This document shows positions 21,083-32,496 of a stretch of 64,000 bases of DNA, piece after piece. The stretch comes from Enterobacter cancerogenus (GTDB lineage: Bacteria > Pseudomonadota > Gammaproteobacteria > Enterobacterales > Enterobacteriaceae). The position numbers were made by a program, and so were the translations under genes. How positions within the stretch are numbered: position 1 is the first letter of the stretch; every line of letters begins with the position of its first letter. The stretch covers positions 372,001-436,000 of the forward strand of contig JRUP01000014.1 in the NCBI GenBank assembly GCA_000773965.1, given 5' to 3'. The notes beneath the pieces were generated by a model. It saw nothing but the letters and a program-made list of their open reading frames with translations, did no database searches and was not told where the DNA came from.

Positions 21083-21630
21083 GCGTGATCCTCCTTATTC
21101 GCATGTGCATCAGCATGGCGATTGCTCAGCACTTCGCCCTGACGCTCTTCACGTCCGATATGGAAGGCCACCACCAGACCGGCCAGCAGCAGCATTGACG
21201 CCAGCTCAACCGCCAGTACGTAAGGACCAAACAGACTGATACCCACCGCTTTGGCATCGATAACGGTGCCATCAATGCCCTGATCGTGCGCGGTGCTAAT
21301 GGCGTAAATCATCACCACCAGCAGCAACAGGGAGACGATGCCAGGCCCAATCCACAGCGAAGGCTTCAGCCACTCGCGCTCCTGGTCCTGCTGGGTTTTG
21401 CCCAGGTTCAGCATCATCACCACGAACACGAAAAGCACCATAATGGCACCGGCGTAAACGATGATCTCCAGCGCACCGGCAAAGTAAGCGCCCATTGAGA
21501 AGAACACGCCCGCAATCGAAAGCAGCGAAACAATCAGGTACAGCAGCGCATGTACCGGATTGGTGTGAGTGATAACGCGCAATGTCGTCAGCACCGCCAC
21601 CAGTCCGCAAAGATAAAACGCAAATTCCAT
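21079..21630 (-). CDS. nuoJ: NADH-quinone oxidoreductase subunit J
   Basis: Membrane subunit of complex I with five transmembrane helices, 183 residues (184 in Escherichia). The characteristic [21 protein letters not shown] segment carries the pi-bulge helix (TM3) central to conformational coupling. The C-terminus is polar and His/Asp-rich ([15 protein letters not shown]). nuoI ends 10 nt upstream and the stop overlaps nuoK by 4 nt. Confidence 0.97.
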   Translation of the reverse strand: MEFAFYLCGLVAVLTTLRVITHTNPVHALLYLIVSLLSIAGVFFSMGAYFAGALEIIVYAGAIMVLFVFVVMMLNLGKTQQDQEREWLKPSLWIGPGIVSLLLLVVMIYAISTAHDQGIDGTVIDAKAVGISLFGPYVLAVELASMLLLAGLVVAFHIGREERQGEVLSNRHADAHANKEDHA

Positions 21631-21640
21631 ACCTGGCTCC

Positions 21641-22183
21641 TTAAGGTAACAAGCTTTTGACGTCGATTGGCTTGGCTTCGTTTTCCGCTTCGCCCTTCTC
21701 TTTCCCGTCGATCGCCATACCCGCCATGCGATAGAAGTTGTACTCCGGATATTTACCCGGACCGGAAATCAGCAGGTCCTGCTTCTCATACACCAGATCC
21801 TGACGCTTGAACTCACCCAGCTCAAAATCGGGGGTCAGCTGAATCGCCGTGGTCGGGCAGGCTTCTTCGCACAGACCGCAGAAGATGCAGCGCGAGAAGT
21901 TGATGCGGAAGAACTCCGGATACCAGCGACCATCAACCGTTTCCGCTTTCTGCAGTGAGATACAACCCACTGGACAGGCTACCGCACACAGGTTACAGGC
22001 AACGCAGCGCTCTTCGCCGTCCGGATCGCGCGTCAGCACGATACGGCCACGGTAGCGCGGCGGCAGGTAAACCGGCTCTTCTGGATACATCTGGGTTTCG
22101 CGCTTGGCGAAGGCATGCATGCCTATCATCCAGATACTGCGCACTGTCGTGCCGAAGCCAACGACAATATCTTTTAAAGTCAT
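21641..22183 (-). CDS. nuoI: NADH-quinone oxidoreductase subunit I (two 4Fe-4S clusters)
   Basis: Peripheral-arm subunit carrying clusters N6a and N6b that pass electrons towards N2 in NuoB. Two canonical ferredoxin motifs are present, [12 protein letters not shown] and [12 protein letters not shown]. The frame is open 26 codons further upstream into nuoH, but homologues start [11 protein letters not shown], so the ATG at 22183 is used. This gives 180 residues, the same as Escherichia, and an 11-nt gap after nuoH. Confidence 0.97.
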   Translation of the reverse strand: MTLKDIVVGFGTTVRSIWMIGMHAFAKRETQMYPEEPVYLPPRYRGRIVLTRDPDGEERCVACNLCAVACPVGCISLQKAETVDGRWYPEFFRINFSRCIFCGLCEEACPTTAIQLTPDFELGEFKRQDLVYEKQDLLISGPGKYPEYNFYRMAGMAIDGKEKGEAENEAKPIDVKSLLP

Positions 22184-22194
22184 CTCAAAACCCC

Positions 22195-23172
22195 TTACTG
22201 CGCGCTGTACAGAATCACTGCGGCGGTCGCCAGCAGGTTCAATAACGTCAACGGCAGACACACTTTCCAGCCGAACGACAGCACCTGGTCATAACGTGGA
22301 CGCGGCAGCGCAGCACGAATCAGGATAAACATCACCATAAAGAACGCCGTTTTCAGGGCGAACCAGATGAATGGCGGCAGGAATGGACCGTGCCAGCCAC
22401 CGAAGAACAGCGTGACAATCAGCGCTGAAACGGTGGTGATGGCCACATATTCACCGACGAAGAACAGACCGAACTTCATACCGGCATATTCGATGTGGTA
22501 ACCATCTGCCAGTTCCTGTTCCGCTTCTGGCTGGTCAAACGGATGGCGGTGACATACCGCAACACCCGCGATACAGAAGGTCACGAAGCCGAAGAACTGC
22601 GGAATAATGTTCCACAAGTGCGTCTGGCTCTCGACGATGGCGTTCATGTTGAATGAACCGGCTTGCGCCACCACACCCATCAGCGACAGGCCCAGGAACA
22701 CTTCGTAGCTCAGCGTCTGCGCCGAAGCACGCATTGCACCCAGCAGTGAGTATTTGTTGTTACTCGACCAACCGGCGAAAAGCACGGCGTAAACCGCCAG
22801 ACCGGCCATCATCAGGAAGAACAGCAAACCGATATTCAGATCTGTCACCATCCAGGTCGGTGAAACCGGCACGATGGCAAACGCCAGCAGCAGCGATACA
22901 AAGGCAATAACCGGTGCCAGAGTAAAGATGAAGCGGTCGGTAAACGGCGGAACCCAGTCCTCTTTGAAGAACATTTTGATCATGTCAGCGGCGAGTTGCA
23001 GTGAGCCGCCCCAGCCAACACGGTTTGGTCCATAACGGTTCTGCCATAAGCCGAGCAGACGACGCTCGGCGAAACTCATAAAGGCACCACAACCCACCAC
23101 CACCAGCAGGATCACAATGGTTTTCAGGATCTGGATGAGGATGTCGATAACGTCCGGTGTCAGCCAGCTCAT
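22195..23172 (-). CDS. nuoH: NADH-quinone oxidoreductase subunit H
   Basis: Membrane subunit at the junction of the two complex I arms that forms much of the quinone chamber. The 325-residue protein has about eight transmembrane helices and the conserved [22 protein letters not shown] and [18 protein letters not shown] loops, whose acidic residues line the quinone pocket. Length equals Escherichia NuoH. The start overlaps the nuoG stop by 4 nt. Confidence 0.97.
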   Translation of the reverse strand: MSWLTPDVIDILIQILKTIVILLVVVGCGAFMSFAERRLLGLWQNRYGPNRVGWGGSLQLAADMIKMFFKEDWVPPFTDRFIFTLAPVIAFVSLLLAFAIVPVSPTWMVTDLNIGLLFFLMMAGLAVYAVLFAGWSSNNKYSLLGAMRASAQTLSYEVFLGLSLMGVVAQAGSFNMNAIVESQTHLWNIIPQFFGFVTFCIAGVAVCHRHPFDQPEAEQELADGYHIEYAGMKFGLFFVGEYVAITTVSALIVTLFFGGWHGPFLPPFIWFALKTAFFMVMFILIRAALPRPRYDQVLSFGWKVCLPLTLLNLLATAAVILYSAQ

Positions 23173-25892
23173 TGTGCAGCCTCCTGCAGTTTGTCAACTT
23201 GCGCACCGGAGAGGAACGGCGGCACACCTGGCATACCCAGCGGCAGACCCACCTGCCCTGCTTGCAGGGAAGTTGAGAAGCGTACTGGCAGACGCAGCGT
23301 TTCACCGGCACAGACCAGTTCAACCGCAGAGCCGTTGTTGACGCCCAGTTTCTCCGCATCAGCCGGGTTAATCACCAATGTGGCTGGCGACATACGCTTC
23401 TGGAAGGTCGGCGAACGCTGAGTCATTTCTTCACTACCGAACAGCTGATAGTAAGGCGCAACACGATATTGGCTGCCTTCAACAAAGCTTTCTGGCACGG
23501 CGGTGAACCACGGCAGTGATCCTTCGCTCGCTTCAAACAGACGCACACCCGGATCGCCGTGACGCAGTTTTCCACCGACTTCAGCCTGGAACTTGTTCCA
23601 TGCTTGCGGGGAGTTCCAGCCTGGAGCCCACGCGAATGGAATCTGCGAACGTGGTGCGCCTGGTTGGTTGTTACCTTCCATTGAGAAGGCAAACATGGTG
23701 TCTTTGTCTTGCGGCTGACGCGGTTCGTGCACGCTAATATTGGCACGCATCGCGGTACGGCCACTGTTACGGTGCGGTGAACGCGCCAGTTTCTGACCGC
23801 GAATACGGAAGCTTGCATCCGGCGCCGCGTCTTTAATACCTTTCAGCTGTGGCAATGCTGCAACGGTGGCATCGATCACGTGATCCAGCAGCGTCCAGTC
23901 GATCTGGCGGCTTTCGACGGTGCTATGCAGCGAGTGCAGCCAGCGCCAGCTCTCCAGCATCACAATGCTGTTATCGTAGTAAGCCGGATCGTAAACCTGG
24001 AAGAAACGCTGTGCGCGGCCTTCCTGGTTGATCGAGGTACCGTCGCTCTCGGCGAAGCTCGCAGTAGAGAGCACCAGACCGGCTTTTTCCAGCGTCGCAG
24101 TGCGTTGATGATCAACTACAATCACGTGTGCGGTGTTGTGCAAAGCCGCATCCACGGTGGCTTTCGGTGCGTGGCGGTAAAGATCGTTTTCCAACACCAC
24201 CAGCGCTTCCGCTTCGCCTTTATCCAGCTGTTCCAGCGCGCTATCCAGCGATTGACCGCCCATCAGGCCGAGACCAAAGCTGTTGGCGGCACCCGCAAGG
24301 AAAGTGATACCGACATCGGCACCGCGACCTTTCAGTGCTTTCGCCACGTTGGCGGCCGCTTCAATCATCGCGGTGCTGCCAGAGTGAGTACCGGAAATAA
24401 TCAGTGGTTTTTTCGCACCGGCCAACGCCTGTACCACCACATCCAGCTTGCCGTTCAGCTTGCTGTCAAAGCCACTGACGGCTGGAGCTGCTTCATCGAG
24501 CGCATTGGCAATAGCGAAGCCGAGACGAGCCTGATCTTCTACCGGTGCGCGATAGCTCCACGCCGCGATATCATCAAGACGGGTTTCATCGACGTTGGTG
24601 ACAAACAGCGGATGTTTGGCGTGCTGACCGATGTTCAGGATCGCCGCGATCTGCCAGTCAGCCACTTTCTGGGCTGCTGCCATTTCACGTGCTTTGCCTT
24701 TCACCGCCTGACGCACAGACAGCGCGACACGCGCACCGACCTGAGTCAGGTCTTCACCCAGCACCAGCACCGCATCGTAGCTTTCGATTTCGCGCAGTGA
24801 TGGCGTGTAAATACCGCCTTCCTGCAGTACTTTCAGCATCAACTCAACGCGTGCTTGCTCAGCGGCAGGCATACCGGTGGAGAAGTTTTCCGCGCCGACG
24901 AGTTCACGCAGCGCAAAGTTGCTTTCAATACTGGCACGCGGTGATCCAATCCCGATCACACGCTTCGCCTGACGCAGTACGTCAGCCGCCGCATTCACCG
25001 CTTGTTCGGCATTCAGGCTGACCCAATCGTTGCCACGTTTCTGTACCGGATGACGTGGACGATCTTTACGGTTCACATAGCCATAACCGAAACGACCACG
25101 GTCACACAGGAAGTAGTGGTTTACGGTACCGTTGTAACGGTTTTCGATACGACGCAGTTCACCATAACGCTCGCCTGGGCTGGTGTTACAACCCACGCTG
25201 CACTGCTGGCAGATGCTCGGTGCGAACTGCATATCCCATTTACGGTTGTAGCGTTCGGAGTGCGTTTTATCAGTAAATACGCCGGTCGGGCAGATTTCGA
25301 CCAGGTTACCGGAGAACTCGCTCTCCAGCGTGCCATCTTCCGGGCGACCGAAATAAACGTTGTCGTGGGCACCGTAAACGCCGAGATCTTTGCCGTCTGC
25401 GTAATCTTTGTAGTAACGCACGCAGCGATAGCAGGCGATACAGCGGTTCATTTCATGGGAGATGAACGGGCCGAGATCCTGATTCTGGTGCGTACGTTTG
25501 GTGAAGCGGTAACGACGGAAGCTGTGGCCCGTCATAACCGTCATATCTTGCAGATGGCAGTTACCGCCCTCTTCGCACACTGGACAGTCGTGCGGATGGT
25601 TGGTCATCAGCCATTCCACCACGCTTTCACGAAACTCTTTCGCTTCGCCATCGTCGATGGAAATAAAGGTGCCGTCCGACGCCGGTGTCATGCATGACAT
25701 AACAAGACGACCACGGGTATCTTCGGCATTCTGGAATTGCTTCACCGCACACTGGCGGCAGGCTCCCACGCTTCCCAGCGCCGGATGCCAGCAAAAATAA
25801 GGAATATCAAGGCCCAGAGAGAGACACGCCTGCAACAGGTTGTCCGCTCCGTTCACATCATATTCTTTACCGTCTACATGGATTGTAGCCAT
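23169..25892 (-). CDS. nuoG: NADH-quinone oxidoreductase subunit G
   Basis: Largest peripheral subunit, related to molybdopterin oxidoreductases, holding several Fe-S clusters. Visible ligands are the 2Fe-2S set ([17 protein letters not shown] plus a later Cys), the His-Cys set for N5 ([12 protein letters not shown]), the N4 set (CIACYRC ... CPTG) and the extra N7 set (CQQCSVGC ... LCDRG) found in enterobacteria. ATG 25892 is chosen over 25901 because GGAAG lies ten bases before it and homologues start [11 protein letters not shown]. The product is 907 residues (908 in Escherichia). Long open frames on the opposite strand here are codon-bias shadows. Confidence 0.97.
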   Translation of the reverse strand: MATIHVDGKEYDVNGADNLLQACLSLGLDIPYFCWHPALGSVGACRQCAVKQFQNAEDTRGRLVMSCMTPASDGTFISIDDGEAKEFRESVVEWLMTNHPHDCPVCEEGGNCHLQDMTVMTGHSFRRYRFTKRTHQNQDLGPFISHEMNRCIACYRCVRYYKDYADGKDLGVYGAHDNVYFGRPEDGTLESEFSGNLVEICPTGVFTDKTHSERYNRKWDMQFAPSICQQCSVGCNTSPGERYGELRRIENRYNGTVNHYFLCDRGRFGYGYVNRKDRPRHPVQKRGNDWVSLNAEQAVNAAADVLRQAKRVIGIGSPRASIESNFALRELVGAENFSTGMPAAEQARVELMLKVLQEGGIYTPSLREIESYDAVLVLGEDLTQVGARVALSVRQAVKGKAREMAAAQKVADWQIAAILNIGQHAKHPLFVTNVDETRLDDIAAWSYRAPVEDQARLGFAIANALDEAAPAVSGFDSKLNGKLDVVVQALAGAKKPLIISGTHSGSTAMIEAAANVAKALKGRGADVGITFLAGAANSFGLGLMGGQSLDSALEQLDKGEAEALVVLENDLYRHAPKATVDAALHNTAHVIVVDHQRTATLEKAGLVLSTASFAESDGTSINQEGRAQRFFQVYDPAYYDNSIVMLESWRWLHSLHSTVESRQIDWTLLDHVIDATVAALPQLKGIKDAAPDASFRIRGQKLARSPHRNSGRTAMRANISVHEPRQPQDKDTMFAFSMEGNNQPGAPRSQIPFAWAPGWNSPQAWNKFQAEVGGKLRHGDPGVRLFEASEGSLPWFTAVPESFVEGSQYRVAPYYQLFGSEEMTQRSPTFQKRMSPATLVINPADAEKLGVNNGSAVELVCAGETLRLPVRFSTSLQAGQVGLPLGMPGVPPFLSGAQVDKLQEAAQ

Positions 25893-25912
25893 AGTGAACA
25901 TGCTTCCGTAAG

Positions 25913-25969
25913 GCTCGCCCTAAGACGAGCGTTAAACATCTAATTCTGTCCCCCGCGCCGTGTCGGCGC
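25913..25969 (-). other. Two intercistronic hairpins nuoF-nuoG
   Basis: The 104-nt gap between nuoF and nuoG contains two stems: GCTCG-N8-CGAGC (25913-25930) and GCGCC-GTGTC-GGCGC (25955-25969, extendable by flanking C/G pairs). Neither has a T-run. Differential mRNA stability is a plausible role. Confidence 0.5.
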
Positions 25970-25996
25970 AGGGTGAATTCCGTGTACGGCGGCTGA

Positions 25997-27343
25997 TTAC
26001 CAGCGCGCTTTCAGCAGGTTGGGCTGAATACCACCGATCGATCGGGTATTGCCAAACACCTGCGGCGCAATGCCGGCTTCAAACTCTTCACGGAAATATT
26101 TAATCGCGCTCTGCAATGGCTCAACGGCACCCGGTGCGTGGGCACAGAAGGTTTTACCTGGGCCGAGTTGGCGACAGAGTTGCAGCAGGGTTTCAATGTC
26201 ACCCGGCTGGCCTTTTTTCTGCTCCAGCGCACGCAGGATCTTCACGCTCCATGGCAAGCCATCACGGCACGGCGTACACCAGCCACAGGACTCGCGCGCA
26301 AAGAATTCTTCCAGATTACGCACCAGCGAAACCATGCCGATTTCATGATCGACCGCCATCGCCAGTGCCGTGCCTAAACGGCTGCCGGCTTTACCGATGC
26401 TGGCAAATTCCATCGGCAGATCAAGGTGTTGATCGGTCAGGAAATCCGTACCCGCACCACCTGGCTGCCAGGCTTTAAATTTCAGGCCATCGCGCATGCC
26501 ACCGGCATAATCTTCCAGAATCTCACGCGCGGTGGTGCCAAACGGCAGTTCCCACACGCCTGGATTTTTCACGCGGCCAGAGAAGCCCATCATTTTGGTA
26601 CCGGTGTCTTCGCTGGTAGAGATGTTCTTGTACCAGTCAACGCCGTTGAGGAAGATGGCTGGGACGTTGGACAAAGTTTCCACGTTGTTGACGCAGGTTG
26701 GCTTGCCCCACACGCCCGCACTCGCCGGGAACGGTGGCTTAGAACGCGGGTTCGCACGGCGTCCTTCCAGTGAGTTGATCAGCGCGGTCTCTTCACCACA
26801 GATGTAACGTCCCGCGCCGGTGTGCACGATCAGTTCAAAATCGAAACCGGTACCGAGGATGTTTTTACCGAGGTATCCCGCTTCGGTGGCTTCGGCAATC
26901 GCACGGCGCAGATGCACGGCCGCTTCGATGTACTCGCCACGTAAGAAGATGTAGCCACGATAGGCTTTCAAGGCGAACGCACTGATCAGCATACCTTCCA
27001 CCAACTGGTGCGGCATTTGCTCCATCAGCAGGCGGTCTTTATAGGTGCCCGGCTCCATTTCATCGGCGTTACACAGCAGGTAACGGATGTTCATGGATTC
27101 GTCTTTCGGCATCAGGCTCCACTTCAGGCCGGTGTTAAAGCCTGCGCCACCGCGACCTTTTAGACCGGAGTCTTTCACTGCCGCAACGATTTCGTCCTGG
27201 CTGAATTCTTTTAAGGCTTTTTCCGCCCCGACATAACCGTTTTTACTGCGATATTCATCGATCCACACCGGCTGCTTGTCGTCGCGCAGACGCCAGGTGA
27301 GTGGATGAGTTTCCGCAGTACGAATGATCTGTTTAATGGTCAT
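25997..27343 (-). CDS. nuoF: NADH-quinone oxidoreductase subunit F (NADH-binding)
   Basis: Subunit that binds NADH and FMN and holds cluster N3. The 448-residue protein has the glycine-rich NADH/FMN region [16 protein letters not shown] (about residues 60-76), the second FMN segment [16 protein letters not shown] and the 4Fe-4S ligand motif [12 protein letters not shown] with a distal Cys in KTFCAHAPG. Its ATG overlaps the nuoE stop by 4 nt. Length is close to Escherichia (445). Confidence 0.97.
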   Translation of the reverse strand: MTIKQIIRTAETHPLTWRLRDDKQPVWIDEYRSKNGYVGAEKALKEFSQDEIVAAVKDSGLKGRGGAGFNTGLKWSLMPKDESMNIRYLLCNADEMEPGTYKDRLLMEQMPHQLVEGMLISAFALKAYRGYIFLRGEYIEAAVHLRRAIAEATEAGYLGKNILGTGFDFELIVHTGAGRYICGEETALINSLEGRRANPRSKPPFPASAGVWGKPTCVNNVETLSNVPAIFLNGVDWYKNISTSEDTGTKMMGFSGRVKNPGVWELPFGTTAREILEDYAGGMRDGLKFKAWQPGGAGTDFLTDQHLDLPMEFASIGKAGSRLGTALAMAVDHEIGMVSLVRNLEEFFARESCGWCTPCRDGLPWSVKILRALEQKKGQPGDIETLLQLCRQLGPGKTFCAHAPGAVEPLQSAIKYFREEFEAGIAPQVFGNTRSIGGIQPNLLKARW

Positions 27344-27855
27344 TGATACTGCTCCAGCAGATTGGCGATGCCTTCCGGGGTCAGATGAACATGGGTATCT
27401 TCATCCACCATCATGGTTGGGCCTTTGTCACAGTTGCCCAGGCAGCAGGTCGGCAGCAGGGTAAAGCGGCCATCGGCTGTGGTCTGGCCCGGCTTGATAT
27501 TCAGATTCTGCTCAAGCGCAGCCTGAATGCCCTGGAAACCGGTGATGTGGCACACCACGCTGTCGCAGTAACGAATAACGTGACGACCTACTGGGGTGCG
27601 GTAGATCTGGCTATAAAACGTGGCCACACCTTCTACGTCACTGGCTGGAATGCCCAACACTTCAGCAATGGCATTGATGGCACCGTCTGGCACCCAACCA
27701 CGCTGTTTCTGCACGATCTTCAACGCTTCAATCGAAGCGGCGCGTGCATCTTCATAATGGTGTTTTTCGTGCTCGATAGCGTGGTGCTCGGTCTCGCTCA
27801 GCACAAAGACCTCATCAGGGTCGATAGTGTGAATAGCAATCTGTTGATCGTGCAT
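27340..27855 (-). CDS. nuoE: NADH-quinone oxidoreductase subunit E
   Basis: Thioredoxin-like 2Fe-2S (N1a) subunit of the NADH dehydrogenase module. The four cysteine ligands are visible as CDSVVC (about residue 97) and CCLGNC (about residue 137). The N-terminal extension [17 protein letters not shown] is slightly longer than in Escherichia, giving 171 against 166 residues. It starts 2 nt after the nuoCD stop and overlaps nuoF by 4 nt. Confidence 0.97.
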   Translation of the reverse strand: MHDQQIAIHTIDPDEVFVLSETEHHAIEHEKHHYEDARAASIEALKIVQKQRGWVPDGAINAIAEVLGIPASDVEGVATFYSQIYRTPVGRHVIRYCDSVVCHITGFQGIQAALEQNLNIKPGQTTADGRFTLLPTCCLGNCDKGPTMMVDEDTHVHLTPEGIANLLEQYQ

Positions 27856-27857
27856 AA

Positions 27858-29657
27858 TTAGCGGTCCACGTCTGACATAACAAAATCGATACTACCGAGG
27901 TATACGATCAAGTCGGATACCAGGCTGCCGCGGATCACCGATGGGATCTGCTGCAGGTGCGGGAAGCTTGGCGTACGCACGCGGGTGCGGTAGCTCATGG
28001 TGCTGCCATCGCTGGTCAGGTAGTAGCTGTTGATCCCTTTGGTCGCTTCAATCATCTGGAAGGATTCGTTGGCCGGCATCACCGGGCCCCACGACACCTG
28101 CAGGAAGTGAGTGATCAGGGTTTCAATGTGCTGCAGCGTGCGCTCTTTCGGTGGCGGCGTGGTCAGCGGATGATCCGCCTTGAACGGGCCTTCCGGCATG
28201 TTATTCAGGCACTGTTCCAGAATGCGCAGTGACTGCCACATCTCTTCCATTTTGAGCTGAACGCGGGTGTAAGCATCACTGATGCCAGCACCAACCGGGA
28301 TCTCAAAGTCGAAGTTTTCGTAGCCTGAATACGGACGCCATTTACGCACGTCGAAGTCGAGACCGGTAGCACGCAGGCCAGCACCGGTGGTGCCCCACGC
28401 CAGCGCTTCATCCATGTTGTACGCCGCAACGCCTTGCGAACGGCCCATCAGCACAGTGTTACGCAGTGCGGCTTTGTCATACTCTTTCAGACGCTTCGGC
28501 ATCCAGTCGAGGAAGTCACGCAGCAAACGCTCCCAGCCTTTCGGCAGATCGTGTGCCACGCCGCCGATGCGGAACCACGCCGGGTGCATACGGAAACCGG
28601 TAATCGCTTCTACCACGTCATAAATTTTCTGACGGTCGGTAAAGGCGAAGAACACCGGCGTCATCGCGCCCACGTCCTGGATAAAGGTGGAGATGTACAG
28701 CAAATGACTGTTGATACGGAACAGCTCTGACAGCATCACGCGGATCACGTTGACGCGATCTGGCACGGTGATGCCGGCTAATTTTTCTACCGCCAGCACG
28801 TAAGGCATCTCGTTCACGCAGCCGCCGAGGTACTCGATACGGTCGGTGTACGGAATGTAGCTGTGCCACGATTGACGCTCGCCCATCTTCTCGGCACCAC
28901 GGTGGTGATAACCGACATCAGGCACACAGTCGACAATCTCTTCGCCATCCAACTGCAGAATGATACGGAAGGCACCGTGTGCAGAGGGGTGGTTCGGACC
29001 GAGGTTGAGGAACATGAAGTCCTCATTGGTGGTGCTGCGCTTCATGCCCCAATCTTCGGGCTTGAAGGTCAGTGCCTCCATCTCCAGATCTTCTTTCTGC
29101 TTAGTCAGTTCGAACGGATCGAATTCAGTGGCACGCGCCGGGTAATCTTTACGCAGCGGATGGCCTTCCCAGGTCTGCGGCATCATGATGCGCGTCAGAT
29201 GTGGGTGCCCCTGGAACGTAATACCAAACATCTCCCAGGTTTCGCGCTCATACCAGTTGGCATTGGCGAAGATTTTGGTGATGGTGGGCACATTCAGATC
29301 GTTTTCAGACAGCGCCACCTTGAGCATGATGTCGCGGTTGCGTTCAATCGACAGCAGGTGATAGAAAACGGAAAAATCCGCGGCAGGTAAACCGGCGCGG
29401 TTGGTGCGCAAACGCTCATCGAAACCGTGTAAGTCATACAGCATGACGTACGGCTTCGGCAGCTTACGCAGGAATTCGACAATTTCCAGTAACTGTTCAC
29501 GCTTCACCCAGACGACCGGAATCCCGGTGCGGGTGGCCTGAACGGTAAAGGCATCCGGCCCAAAACGGTTACGCAGCTCGCCGACCACTGGATCGTCCAG
29601 GTGGTCGCGGGTTTGCCATGCAGGCTGAGCGAGATCTTGCGTGGTTAAATCTGTCAT
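27858..29657 (-). CDS. nuoC: NADH-quinone oxidoreductase fused subunits C/D
   Basis: Fused NuoC-NuoD protein (599 residues), as in other gamma-proteobacteria. Residues 1-190 are the NuoC (30-kDa) part with [12 protein letters not shown] and the HPLRKDYP motif. The rest is NuoD (49-kDa, hydrogenase-like), with [13 protein letters not shown] holding the quinone-site His, [16 protein letters not shown]-like [11 protein letters not shown] and the C-terminal [11 protein letters not shown]. It forms the quinone-reduction chamber with NuoB. A 115-nt gap separates it from nuoB, the only sizeable gap in the front half of the operon. Confidence 0.97.
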   Translation of the reverse strand: MTDLTTQDLAQPAWQTRDHLDDPVVGELRNRFGPDAFTVQATRTGIPVVWVKREQLLEIVEFLRKLPKPYVMLYDLHGFDERLRTNRAGLPAADFSVFYHLLSIERNRDIMLKVALSENDLNVPTITKIFANANWYERETWEMFGITFQGHPHLTRIMMPQTWEGHPLRKDYPARATEFDPFELTKQKEDLEMEALTFKPEDWGMKRSTTNEDFMFLNLGPNHPSAHGAFRIILQLDGEEIVDCVPDVGYHHRGAEKMGERQSWHSYIPYTDRIEYLGGCVNEMPYVLAVEKLAGITVPDRVNVIRVMLSELFRINSHLLYISTFIQDVGAMTPVFFAFTDRQKIYDVVEAITGFRMHPAWFRIGGVAHDLPKGWERLLRDFLDWMPKRLKEYDKAALRNTVLMGRSQGVAAYNMDEALAWGTTGAGLRATGLDFDVRKWRPYSGYENFDFEIPVGAGISDAYTRVQLKMEEMWQSLRILEQCLNNMPEGPFKADHPLTTPPPKERTLQHIETLITHFLQVSWGPVMPANESFQMIEATKGINSYYLTSDGSTMSYRTRVRTPSFPHLQQIPSVIRGSLVSDLIVYLGSIDFVMSDVDR

Positions 29658-29772
29658 ACGTTACTCACCATTCCGGCCTGTAATCAGGCGCTAAAAGAAG
29701 GCGTCAGGATGGCGGCGCACATTAAATTGTGATGTTCTGCTGCGGCCGTTGTGCCATCCGTGTACGGGAAGC

Positions 29773-30453
29773 TTAGACTTCGTCTGGCGTTCTCAGGTTA
29801 GTGACGGCAATACGCTCGCCGCGTTTTCTTTCACGCTCTGGCTGCATATTGGCGCGATAAACGCCCTGATCGCCCACCACCCACGACAGTGGACGGCGCT
29901 CTTTACCGATGGACTCACGCAGCAGCAGCAGCGCCTGCATGTATGCTTCAGGACGCGGTGGGCAGCCCGGAATATACACGTCGACCGGCAGGAACTTATC
30001 TACGCCCTGCACCACTGAATAGATGTCGTACATGCCGCCCGAGTTAGCGCACGCACCCATGGAGATCACCCACTTCGGTTCCAGCATCTGGTCATACAAA
30101 CGCTGAATAACCGGCGCCATTTTGGTAAACGGCGTACCGGCGATCACCATAAAGTCAGCCTGACGTGGGGAGGCGCGCATAACTTCCGCACCAAAACGCG
30201 CCACGTCATGCACCGCAGTGAATGACGTGGTCATTTCCACGTAGCAACAGGAAAGACCGAAGTTGTACGGCCACAGAGAGTTTTTACGACCCCAGTTCAC
30301 CATGTCATGCAGGGCGTGCTCGAGCTTGCCCATATAGACGCTGCGATGAACGTGCTGCTCCAGGGGATCGGTCACAATCTCCTGTTTCTGCAGCGGATAG
30401 CGATCGTTATCACCGCCGCCGTTCGGGTCTACGCGTGTCAGCGTGTAGTCCAT
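29773..30453 (-). CDS. nuoB: NADH-quinone oxidoreductase subunit B
   Basis: Peripheral subunit carrying the terminal cluster N2, which reduces the quinone. The four ligands are present: the tandem cysteines in [17 protein letters not shown] and [10 protein letters not shown]. The 226-residue protein matches the family from [10 protein letters not shown] to NLRTPDEV. Escherichia has AGTCFTKM where this protein has AGTPFTKM; this Cys is not a cluster ligand. nuoA ends 15 nt upstream. Confidence 0.97.
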   Translation of the reverse strand: MDYTLTRVDPNGGGDNDRYPLQKQEIVTDPLEQHVHRSVYMGKLEHALHDMVNWGRKNSLWPYNFGLSCCYVEMTTSFTAVHDVARFGAEVMRASPRQADFMVIAGTPFTKMAPVIQRLYDQMLEPKWVISMGACANSGGMYDIYSVVQGVDKFLPVDVYIPGCPPRPEAYMQALLLLRESIGKERRPLSWVVGDQGVYRANMQPERERKRGERIAVTNLRTPDEV

Positions 30454-30468
30454 CTTATTGCCTCGCTT

Positions 30469-30912
30469 TTACTGCTTATGAGGGTTGGTGTGGTTGTGAC
30501 TGACCGGGATTGATTTGACTACTACGCGACGACGCGCAGGAGCCCAATCCAGTGCACCGATGCGCACCAGATAAACCAGGCCTGCCAATAGCACCAAAAT
30601 GAAAATTGCGGCTTCGACAAAGCCGACCCATCCGCTCTCACGGATTGAAGTCGACCAGGCGTATAAATAGAGGGCTTCGACGTCGAAAATAACGAAGAAC
30701 ATCGCAACCAGATAGAATTTAGCGGAGAGGCGAATATGGGTATCACCGACGGATTCGATACCCGATTCAAACGGGGTGTCTTTGTGGCGCGCCCGTGCAC
30801 GTCCACCTAACAACCAACCGCCGGTCAACATGAAGGCACACAGGCCAAATGCAATAACAATAAAAACAATAAACGCCCAGTGATGAGCGATCACTTCTGT
30901 GGTTGTCGACAT
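30469..30912 (-). CDS. nuoA: NADH-quinone oxidoreductase subunit A
   Basis: First gene of the nuo operon, encoding a 147-residue membrane subunit with three transmembrane helices. The loop between TM1 and TM2 holds the conserved [11 protein letters not shown] motif that reaches the quinone cavity, and TM2 has the [14 protein letters not shown] segment with the conserved Asp and Glu. Length equals Escherichia NuoA. The promoter must lie in the 30913-31470 region. Confidence 0.97.
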   Translation of the reverse strand: MSTTTEVIAHHWAFIVFIVIAFGLCAFMLTGGWLLGGRARARHKDTPFESGIESVGDTHIRLSAKFYLVAMFFVIFDVEALYLYAWSTSIRESGWVGFVEAAIFILVLLAGLVYLVRIGALDWAPARRRVVVKSIPVSHNHTNPHKQ

Positions 30913-31469
30913 ACTCTTTGCTTACTCATCAAAAGTGGCGCTGGCATCCTGCACTGTTGCAGCAAACACACCACATGAATTCAAGGGAAGGATAAAAAAC
31001 CTTGTAAACTATGCTGTCATTATCAAATAAGCAGCAATTTTATGGGGTTTTTTACTCCTTTCTATAACCTTTTGTCAACTTTGACAAAAGCATCCAAACA
31101 TTAATTAACACCCGTAGCATATTATTAACAAACGAACCCCATCATACCAGCTAAATCGCTTCAGTTTGTGAGGTTAATTTCAGTGTAGCGGGTATTCACA
31201 TGCATGGATCGTGCATTTAACAATCATATTTTGACAGGTCTTACAGGGATTTCCCCCCCCTTATAGGGGGTATTTTTTTGATCCAGAACACATAATGGTG
31301 TTTTTTGCTGTAAAAATCGGCGATTGGTACAGGCAAATGCCCTGGGAAAGATGGCACGGAATGATAAAGAAGTTCCACTTTGAACAAAAATGGAACAATC
31401 TCCATTTTTCAGGAAGAGAGGAAAATTATTGGTGGCGAATCGCGTTAGAAAGCGTGAATTAAAATGCAT
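30913..31469. other. Non-coding region between nuoA and the lrhA terminator
   Basis: About 560 bp, AT-rich next to nuoA, without a credible gene. It should contain the nuo promoter(s); in Escherichia these respond to ArcA, FNR/NarL and Fis, but no individual site can be assigned here with confidence. It contains a C-tract hairpin listed separately. A minus-strand open frame of 81 codons (31224-31469) has no family features and is not accepted. Confidence 0.6.
31256..31277 (+). other. C-tract hairpin with T-run upstream of nuo
   Basis: A run of eight C, the last five pairing as CCCCC-TTATA-GGGGG, is followed by TATTTTTTT on the plus strand. It looks like a plus-strand terminator, but no plus-strand gene precedes it. 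Homopolymer C8 is also a possible slippage site. Confidence 0.4.
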
Positions 31470-31506
31470 AAAAAAAGCCTTAGCTGATGTTTATCAGTCT
31501 AAGGCT
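31470..31506 (-). terminator. Rho-independent terminator of lrhA
   Basis: On the minus strand, a 13-pair stem (AGCCTTAG and CTGAT arms, one bulged base, loop AAAC) is followed by six T, about 67 bp beyond the lrhA stop. Confidence 0.85.
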
Positions 31507-31572
31507 CATTTTAATAAGTTTTAACAATTAACCGGTATTCCAACGCGAAGGAATAACCCGCTATTGTTCACC

Positions 31573-32496
31573 TTACTCTTCGTCATCCAGCAGCAGGGTG
31601 CCATCTGGATTTGCCGTCAGATTGTAAGGATCGTTGGTGGACTGCATCGCGTTGAAGATCGCCAGCGCCAACTCGTTATCACTGTCTGGATTACGGCACA
31701 GCAGGTACTGAGTATCGGGCAATACCGGCAGCCCTTCAGCTGCACCCATCACACGCAGCTCTGGGCTCATCATCTCAACCGGGCGTGCTGTGACACCCAG
31801 ACCCGCTTTCACTGCCGCACGCACTGCTGCCAGCGTTGATGCAACATATGAAATGCGCCATGGGATGCCCGCTTCATTCAGGTGATCGATCGCCATGTCA
31901 CGGTACGGACTTGGTTCATCCAGCAGCACCAGTGGAATGGCTTCGCCGCGCTGGAAGATGTAATCCGCAGCACAGTACCAAAGCGTCGGTGAGGTACGCA
32001 GGACCTGATGGGTGAAATTACCAGGACTGGACGTGGTGACAACCAGATCAACCTCACCCTGATTCAGCATTTCCATCATGAACGGGTTGCGTTTGACGCG
32101 CACATCAATGGCCAGCTTCGGATAGACCGACGTTACGCGGTTAAGCAGGAACGGCAGAATGGTATCGGAAGTGTCATCGGAGGCGCCGATGGTCAGTACG
32201 CCCTGGATGTTGCTGTACATTAAAGAGGTGCACGCTTCGTCATTGAAACGAAGGATCTTTCTGGCGTAGCCTAGCAACTGGATGCCATGCTCCGTCAACA
32301 GTTTATTACGTCCATGTCTGGCAAACAGCTCTTTACCTACCAATTGTTCCAGACGTTGCATCTGCTGACTTACTGCGGATTGCGTTCTGCACACTGCTGC
32401 AGCCGCCGCCGCAAAAGTATTCAAGTCAGCAACAGCAACAAAAGTACGCAGCAGATCGAGGTCGAGATTCAGTATCGGACGATTTGCATTAGTCAT
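31573..32496 (-). CDS. lrhA: LysR-family regulator LrhA (HexA/PecT type)
   Basis: LysR-type transcription factor; in Escherichia LrhA represses flhDC, fimbriae and rpoS translation, and its plant-pathogen orthologues HexA/PecT repress exoenzymes and motility. The N-terminal winged helix-turn-helix is at residues 10-70 ([31 protein letters not shown]), and the effector-binding domain starts near residue 95 ([13 protein letters not shown]). The C-terminus is acidic and ends LLLDDEE. The 307-residue length fits. It sits divergent to alaA behind a long, structured leader, as in Escherichia, and has its own terminator. Confidence 0.95.
   Translation of the reverse strand: MTNANRPILNLDLDLLRTFVAVADLNTFAAAAAAVCRTQSAVSQQMQRLEQLVGKELFARHGRNKLLTEHGIQLLGYARKILRFNDEACTSLMYSNIQGVLTIGASDDTSDTILPFLLNRVTSVYPKLAIDVRVKRNPFMMEMLNQGEVDLVVTTSSPGNFTHQVLRTSPTLWYCAADYIFQRGEAIPLVLLDEPSPYRDMAIDHLNEAGIPWRISYVASTLAAVRAAVKAGLGVTARPVEMMSPELRVMGAAEGLPVLPDTQYLLCRNPDSDNELALAIFNAMQSTNDPYNLTANPDGTLLLDDEE

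Noticed and set aside
23880-24800. Long plus-strand open frame (306 codons) opposite nuoG
   Set aside because: Shadow of the high-GC third positions of nuoG; no family motifs and the nuoG frame is unmistakable.
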